A stretch of DNA of 10,365 nt from Bacteroidia bacterium (lineage in GTDB: Bacteria > Bacteroidota > Bacteroidia > Flavobacteriales > Flavobacteriaceae). The stretch is taken from positions 1 through 10,365 of the forward strand of contig JAUIJW010000071.1 in assembly GCA_030431085.1 (NCBI GenBank). Direction: 5' to 3'. Under the pieces are notes generated by a model. It had not been told where the DNA came from, searched no databases, and saw nothing but the letters and a program-made list of their open reading frames with translations. Position numbers and translations under genes: made by a program. Positions within the stretch are counted from its first letter, which is position 1. Each line of letters opens with the position of its first letter. This document shows positions 6,292 to 10,365 of this stretch, in pieces.

Positions 6292-6831
6292 TTATGAATT
6301 GATGATATAAACACCATCTTTTTTTTCATTTTCTTTCCACTGTACCTTAACTTGCTCATCTTTAATTACATCAACCTGCCTACCCTTATAGTCTGGTTGA
6401 ATTGGTAAGTGCCTACTAAAACGCCTATCAATTAAAACTAGTAATTCTATGTTGGCAGGTCTACCAAATGACTGTACGGCTGTTAATGCTGCTCTTATAC
6501 TTCTACCAGAAAAAAGAACATCGTCTATAAAAACTACATTTTTGCCATCGACAACAAAGTCAATCTCCGTACTACTGGCTTCAAGAGGAGCTTCTCTTCT
6601 TCTAAAGTCGTCGCGGTAAAAGGTAATATCTAGTTTGCCTAATACAATATTTTTGATGTGATAATCTTGCTGTAAGATTTTAACTAATCTATTGGCTAGA
6701 TAAACCCCTCTAGGTTGCAATCCTATTAATATAGTATTAGAAAAATCTTGATGATTTTCGATAAGCTGACAAGCCAAACGATGTAAGATGATGTGTATTT
6801 CTTTGTCGTTAAGAAGATTTTTTTTAGCCAT
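6292..6831 (-). CDS. pyrR: bifunctional pyrimidine regulator / uracil phosphoribosyltransferase PyrR
   Basis: A type I phosphoribosyltransferase-fold protein that makes UMP from uracil and PRPP and, in Gram-positive bacteria, binds pyr mRNA to cause attenuation. The 179-residue product has LIGLQPRG (35-42), the PRPP-binding signature VVFIDDVLFSGRS (99-111), and the PyrR-typical LVLIDRRFSRHLPI (131-144). The start is placed at ATG 6831 (MAKKNLLNDKE), matching family length; a longer frame would begin at a TTG (6843) four codons upstream without support. It heads the five-gene operon with pyrB next. The leader before it is too short for a terminator/antiterminator switch, so a classical attenuation role on this operon is not visible and UPRT or another mode of control may dominate. 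Confidence 0.94.
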   Translation of the reverse strand: MAKKNLLNDKEIHIILHRLACQLIENHQDFSNTILIGLQPRGVYLANRLVKILQQDYHIKNIVLGKLDITFYRDDFRRREAPLEASSTEIDFVVDGKNVVFIDDVLFSGRSIRAALTAVQSFGRPANIELLVLIDRRFSRHLPIQPDYKGRQVDVIKDEQVKVQWKENEKKDGVYIINS

Positions 6832-6859
6832 TCTAGCAATCAAATCGTTATTTAATCGA

Positions 6860-6895
6860 CAAAGTTACAATTTTTTTTAGTGATGTTTTGGCAAA
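6860..6895 (-). promoter_or_regulatory. Bacteroidota-type promoter for pyrR-pyrB-STAS-CTD-rnz operon
   Basis: On the minus strand TAACTTTG (6867-6860) is an exact TAnnTTTG -7 box; TTTG at 6895-6892 is a possible -33 box, 24 nt upstream, slightly longer than the usual spacing. Transcription would begin near 6853, giving a leader of roughly 20 nt before the pyrR ATG. I see no stable hairpin or attenuator in that leader. Confidence 0.5.
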
Positions 6896-6950
6896 TTTTA
6901 AGTGTTAATTAAATTGTTAAGAAAATCCTAACTCAAAAATAAATTCACAT

Positions 6951-6958
6951 TATTTCTG
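6951..6958 (+). promoter_or_regulatory. candidate -7 box for the TPR gene
   Basis: TATTTCTG matches TAnnTTTG with one mismatch and lies 32 nt before the ATG at 6991, in the divergent gap shared with the pyrR promoter. No clear TTTG -33 box is found at normal spacing. Low confidence. Confidence 0.25.
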
Positions 6959-6978
6959 TACTACATTAGTATCAACGA

Positions 6979-6990
6979 AAAAACGTTTTT
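6979..6990. repeat. perfect 12-bp palindrome abutting the TPR start codon
   Basis: AAAAACGTTTTT is its own reverse complement and ends at the base before the ATG at 6991. As DNA it could be a dimeric-protein operator; as RNA it has no loop and would fold poorly. It may also simply reflect A/T runs, which are common upstream of genes in this AT-rich genome. Confidence 0.35.
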
Positions 6991-8388
6991 ATGCATTTGT
7001 TTTCGAATGATCATAATGAATTGCCTCTTTCTAAGTTTGAGTTGATGTTAAAGACTAATAGTGTTTACTTTTTCGACTCTAATGAATTTGAAGAAATAAT
7101 ACTTTATTATTTAGATTGTGGTAAAATATCTTTAGCTAAAAAGGCCCTGCAGTTAGGGCTTAATCAGCATCCAACTTCTGTAGCGATTAAATTGATACAA
7201 GTAGAGATATTAGTGATGGAGGAAAAACTAGATGCTGCCGAAAAAATATTGCTACAATTACAAATGATAGAGCCTTCTAATGAGGATATTTTTATTCAAT
7301 ATGCCTCTATTCACTCTAAAAGAGGTGATCACCAAAAGGCTGTAGATACTTTACAAACAGCATTGTTGTATACAGAAGATGAAGCAGAAATCTTATCTAT
7401 GATAGGGATGGAATATCTTTATTTGGATGATTTTAATACCGCAAGAGAGAACTTTGCAAAATGTTTAGATGTAGAATTTGAGAATTATTCTTCGCTCTAT
7501 AATGTTATCTATTGTTATGATATGCTTGAGCAGCATGCCGAGGCTATTCAATATTTAAAGAACTATATTGATAACAATCCATATTCGGAAATTGCTTGGC
7601 ATCAATTAGGAAGACAATATTACACCATTGAAAATTTTGATAAAGCCTTAGAAGCATTTGATTATGCGATTATTATCGATAGTAATTTTATTGGAGCTCA
7701 TTTAGAAAAAGCTAAAGCTTTAGAAGAGTTAAAGCGGTACAAGGAAGCGATTGATTTCTATCATGCTACGATGGAGTTAGATACACCAACATCTTTTGCT
7801 TACCTAAGAATAGGTAAGTGTTACGAAAAGCTTCAAGACCAGAAAAAAGCCATTGATTTTTATAATAGAACAGTCAATGAAGATCCATTGCTAGATAAAG
7901 GGTGGTTAGCGCTTACAGATATTTATATGAAAAGTAAGCAATATCAAAAAGCACTACACTATATTAAAAAAGCTTTAAGTATTGATGAAGAGAATGTGCT
8001 TTACTGGCATAAAATGGCAGAGTTAAATATTAGACTTAATCTATTCGAAGAAGCCGTTAAAGCTTATTATAAATGCATAGGGCTAGAAGATGAAAGGCTT
8101 GAAGTTTTTATTGCTTTAGCAGATGTTTTACTTTTTTTGGGAGAGTTTCAAGAAGCATTACAGGTGCTTTTAGATGCCCATCAAAAGTTTAGTGATAGTA
8201 TAGAAATTGCTTATCGTATTGCAGGTATTAATTATGAATTACACCAATATCAAGAAGCGCTTTTTTTATTAGAAAAAGCATTGCAATTAGATTTTGGTTA
8301 TCATCGTATTGCCAAAGAAATTTTTCCTAGTATTTTTAACCGAGAAGATGTTCAAAAGTTAATTCAGAAATACAATAATCTACTATAA
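6991..8388 (+). CDS. TPR-repeat scaffold protein
   Basis: A 465-residue protein made almost wholly of tetratricopeptide repeats. From about residue 30 to 437 the sequence keeps an uninterrupted 34-residue period, about 12 repeats; for example Trp203, Tyr271, Trp305, Trp339 and Phe373 all fall on the same repeat position, with the usual A at positions 8 and 20 and Pro/Asp near 32. Clear units are AWHQLGRQYYTIENFDKALE and the one starting GWLALTDIYMKSKQYQKAL. A 29-residue N-terminal segment and a C-terminal capping helix (about 440-465) flank the array. There is no signal peptide or membrane helix, so it is a cytoplasmic protein-interaction scaffold; the partner is unknown. It lies 50 nt upstream of the DUF368 pair on the same strand, although a separate promoter box lies in that gap. 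Confidence 0.9.
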   Translation: MHLFSNDHNELPLSKFELMLKTNSVYFFDSNEFEEIILYYLDCGKISLAKKALQLGLNQHPTSVAIKLIQVEILVMEEKLDAAEKILLQLQMIEPSNEDIFIQYASIHSKRGDHQKAVDTLQTALLYTEDEAEILSMIGMEYLYLDDFNTARENFAKCLDVEFENYSSLYNVIYCYDMLEQHAEAIQYLKNYIDNNPYSEIAWHQLGRQYYTIENFDKALEAFDYAIIIDSNFIGAHLEKAKALEELKRYKEAIDFYHATMELDTPTSFAYLRIGKCYEKLQDQKKAIDFYNRTVNEDPLLDKGWLALTDIYMKSKQYQKALHYIKKALSIDEENVLYWHKMAELNIRLNLFEEAVKAYYKCIGLEDERLEVFIALADVLLFLGEFQEALQVLLDAHQKFSDSIEIAYRIAGINYELHQYQEALFLLEKALQLDFGYHRIAKEIFPSIFNREDVQKLIQKYNNLL

Positions 8389-8414
8389 TTAAGAAGCGCT
8401 TTTTTTAAAATATT

Positions 8415-8422
8415 TATCTTTG
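8415..8422 (+). promoter_or_regulatory. -7 promoter box for the DUF368 pair
   Basis: TATCTTTG is an exact TAnnTTTG match, ending 16 nt before the ATG at 8439, the close spacing often seen in Flavobacteria. No TTTG -33 box is present 17-23 nt upstream. It lies in the 50-nt gap after the TPR gene, so the DUF368 pair can probably be transcribed independently as well as by read-through. Confidence 0.45.
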
Positions 8423-8438
8423 GCGAAAATCATTTTTC

Positions 8439-9356
8439 ATGCAAAGATCAATCAAGGATTATCTTATAATTTCCTTAAAAGGATTGGCCATGGGGGCGGC
8501 CGATGTAGTACCAGGTGTTTCTGGCGGAACAATCGCTTTTATCTCTGGAATTTACGAAGAATTAATAGCCTCAATCAACAAGGTTAACTTCAATACCATT
8601 AACATTTTAAAAACACAAGGCTTTAAAGTTATGTGGCAATCTATCAATGGTAATTTCTTAATGTCTTTGCTTTTAGGGATAGCCATAAGTATAGTGAGCT
8701 TAGCTAAACTCATTAAATTTTTATTAGAAAACAAACCTATTTTTGTTTGGTCGTTCTTTTTTGGTTTGGTGCTGGCCAGTATTATTTATGTCGCCAAACA
8801 AATTAATCAATGGCATATTAAAAATATTGTAGCCCTTATTTTAGGAGGCGTTGGCGCCTATTTTGTTACCACATTAACTCCTCAAAACGCAGATTTAACA
8901 TATCCATACTTGTTTCTATGCGGTGCTGTGGCTATTTGCGCTATGATATTACCAGGAATCTCTGGAGGTTACATACTACTATTGTTAGGTGCATATAAAC
9001 CAGTTTTAGATGCTATTCACGATAAAAATATCATATTGATTGGTGTTGTGGGACTAGGAGCTGTAACGGGTTTATTGTTGTTTTCTAGAGTTTTAAAATG
9101 GCTTTTTGAGAATTATGAAAACTTAACCCTTTCGATTTTAACCGGATTTATCATTGGGTCACTCAATAAAATATGGCCATGGAAAGAGGTATTACAATCT
9201 GAAATGATTAATGGAAAACTAAAAATTATCCAAGAAAAAAGTGTTTTACCCCATCAATATGAAGGTAACCCACAATTAATTTGGGCGATAATTTTTGCTG
9301 TTATTGGCTTTTTACTCATCATTTTATTAGAAAAATTAGCCAAAAATAAAGTATAA
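8439..9356 (+). CDS. DUF368 membrane protein, PopT-type polyprenyl-phosphate transporter (copy 1)
   Basis: A 305-residue polytopic inner-membrane protein of the DUF368 family. Members (PopT) have been shown to return undecaprenyl phosphate, the lipid carrier for peptidoglycan and surface glycans, to the cytoplasmic face of the membrane. The sequence has the two family-defining half-repeat motifs: GLAMGAADVVPGVSGGT (15-31) and AMILPGISGGYILLLLGAY (168-186), 147 residues apart as PGVSGG/PGISGG, which fits an internally duplicated fold. Near the end are GFIIGSLNKIWPWKE (236-250) and a final membrane helix (about 281-297). It starts 50 nt after the TPR gene and its TAA overlaps the ATG of a second DUF368 gene (TAATG). 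Family assignment is secure; the transport role is by homology. Confidence 0.93.
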   Translation: MQRSIKDYLIISLKGLAMGAADVVPGVSGGTIAFISGIYEELIASINKVNFNTINILKTQGFKVMWQSINGNFLMSLLLGIAISIVSLAKLIKFLLENKPIFVWSFFFGLVLASIIYVAKQINQWHIKNIVALILGGVGAYFVTTLTPQNADLTYPYLFLCGAVAICAMILPGISGGYILLLLGAYKPVLDAIHDKNIILIGVVGLGAVTGLLLFSRVLKWLFENYENLTLSILTGFIIGSLNKIWPWKEVLQSEMINGKLKIIQEKSVLPHQYEGNPQLIWAIIFAVIGFLLIILLEKLAKNKV

Positions 9357-10365
9357 TGGCCGCACACAGAACATTTATAGATAAGGTTTATTTGTTCATT
9401 AAAGGATTAGCCATGGGAGCTGCTAATAAAGTACCTGGTGTATCTGGTGGTACTGTGGCATTTGTCGCTGGGTTTTATGAAGAGCTTATTTACTCTCTTC
9501 AAAAAATTAATGGTAAAGCTTTATTACTATTGATAAACGGTCGTTTTAAGAGCTTTTATCAATACGTTAATGGTAGATTTTTATTGTTAATATTTGCGGG
9601 TAGTACTTTTAGTTATTTTAGTGTTTCTCGAGTATTAGATTATTTTTTAGTACACTATGAGTTATTTGTATGGAGCACCTTTTTTGGGATGATTATAGGG
9701 TCTGTATATTATATTGCTAAAGATTTTAGTGACTGGTCTGCCAAAAATATTACTACTATGATTATTGGTGTAGTTTTAGGAATCTCAATTAGTTTAATGA
9801 ATCCTGCTACAGAGAATGATAATTTATGGTTTGTGTTTTTTTGTGGAATTATTGGTGTTACTGGAATGACCTTACCTGGATTGTCGGGGTCATTTATTCT
9901 TATTTTAATAGGTAACTATGTGTTGTTATTGGTAGATTCTGTGAATGAATTATACCTGATCTTAACCGATATGGTTTCTGGCGATTTTTCCTTTTTACAG
10001 AATGAAGTAAGAATGCGTTATTTAAAAGTTATTTCTAGTTTTACAGCAGGTTCTATATTTGGTTTGGTGTCTACATCACATATCTTAGGATATTTACTTA
10101 AACGATGGCATCAAACAGTTACTGCTTTAATCATTGGGTTTATAACAGGCTCTTTAGGGATTGTATGGCCATGGAAAGAAGCGATTTATAAACTAAAAAA
10201 TGGTCAAGTGGTACTTGATAGCAAGGGGAATGAGGTGGTGATGAATTACAAGCGTTATTTACCCAGTCTCGAAGATTTAAATAATTGGCTAGCCATTTTG
10301 TTTATTATGATTGGTGTAGCTATTTTGCTGGCATTAGAATGGTATGGAAAAAAAAATAGACCAAA
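9356..10365 (+). CDS. DUF368 membrane protein, second tandem PopT-type paralogue (3' end outside window)
   Basis: The frame opens at ATG 9356-9358, overlapping the previous stop by one base, and stays open for 336 codons to the window edge, so the 3' end is missing, probably by only a few codons given the family length. It repeats the architecture of copy 1: GLAMGAANKVPGVSGGT (17-33), TLPGLSGSFILILIG (172-186) with the same 147-residue spacing, GFITGSLGIVWPWKE (261-275), and a last helix near 311-327. Differences: the first motif has Asn24-Lys where copy 1 has Asp22-Val, the second motif reads PGLSGS instead of PGISGG, and an extra stretch of roughly 25 residues (around 197-222) follows the second motif. 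Presumed to move a polyprenyl phosphate; whether it acts alone or with copy 1 is unknown. Confidence 0.9.
   Translation, partial: MAAHRTFIDKVYLFIKGLAMGAANKVPGVSGGTVAFVAGFYEELIYSLQKINGKALLLLINGRFKSFYQYVNGRFLLLIFAGSTFSYFSVSRVLDYFLVHYELFVWSTFFGMIIGSVYYIAKDFSDWSAKNITTMIIGVVLGISISLMNPATENDNLWFVFFCGIIGVTGMTLPGLSGSFILILIGNYVLLLVDSVNELYLILTDMVSGDFSFLQNEVRMRYLKVISSFTAGSIFGLVSTSHILGYLLKRWHQTVTALIIGFITGSLGIVWPWKEAIYKLKNGQVVLDSKGNEVVMNYKRYLPSLEDLNNWLAILFIMIGVAILLALEWYGKKNRP

Noticed and set aside
8394..8407. Possible terminator after the TPR gene (AAGCGCTT followed by Ts)
   Set aside because: The palindrome has no loop and only a very weak A/T stem can form; not a credible intrinsic terminator, so read-through into the DUF368 pair remains possible.
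8552..8734. 60-codon open frame on the minus strand inside the first DUF368 gene
   Set aside because: Lies opposite a conserved membrane-protein coding region and has no supporting signals.
8439..10365. Two DUF368 genes as one gene split by a frameshift
   Set aside because: Each has a complete set of both half-motifs and its own start; this is a tandem duplication, not a broken gene.
1..10365. Defence system, prophage, CRISPR array, integron or transposon
   Set aside because: Every gene but two small ones and the left-edge fragment belongs to a recognised housekeeping or transport family; no repeats with regular spacers, no transposase or integrase motifs, no terminal inverted repeats seen.

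Overview
The window looks like chromosomal DNA of a member of the Bacteroidota, most likely the family Flavobacteriaceae. The DNA is AT-rich. Three intergenic gaps carry exact matches to the Bacteroidota promoter box TAnnTTTG. Two exported proteins have signal peptides cut just before Gln, as is usual in this phylum. One small protein is a type IX secretion (T9SS) type A sorting domain. The content is mostly housekeeping; I see no insertion sequence, phage gene, CRISPR array, tRNA or rRNA.

Layout. At 1-410 (+) is the 3' end of an unrecognised acidic protein. Facing it is a two-gene minus-strand operon (443-1779): an alpha/beta hydrolase followed, with an ATGA overlap, by an exported methionine-R-sulfoxide reductase (msrB). 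Divergent from that is a UMF1/Atg22-type MFS transporter (1867-3171, +), closed by a strong hairpin terminator that has a T-tract on both strands. A small CoA-binding (Rossmann) protein follows (3331-3696, +). Its stop codon overlaps the stop of the convergent minus-strand operon.

The core is a five-gene minus-strand operon read from 6831 to 3693: pyrR, pyrB, a STAS-like protein, a stand-alone T9SS sorting-domain miniprotein, and rnz. Spacings are 22, 1, 9 and -4 nt, so the genes are probably co-transcribed from a promoter at about 6860-6895. This places pyrimidine synthesis (PyrB) and uracil salvage (PyrR) in one unit with tRNA 3'-end maturation (RNase Z) and two small proteins of unknown role.

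To the right, on the plus strand, a 465-residue protein built almost entirely of 34-residue TPR repeats (6991-8388) is followed by two tandem DUF368 (PopT-type) membrane proteins (8439-9356 and 9356 to the window edge), which overlap by one base (TAATG). DUF368 proteins are polyprenyl-phosphate transporters that recycle the lipid carrier for cell-wall and surface-glycan synthesis. The two copies have clearly diverged from each other.

No intergenic stretch exceeds 300 bases; the longest are 3172-3330 and 6832-6990, each 159 bases. The least understood items are the CTD-only T9SS protein, the STAS-like protein next to it, and the divergent pair of DUF368 transporters.
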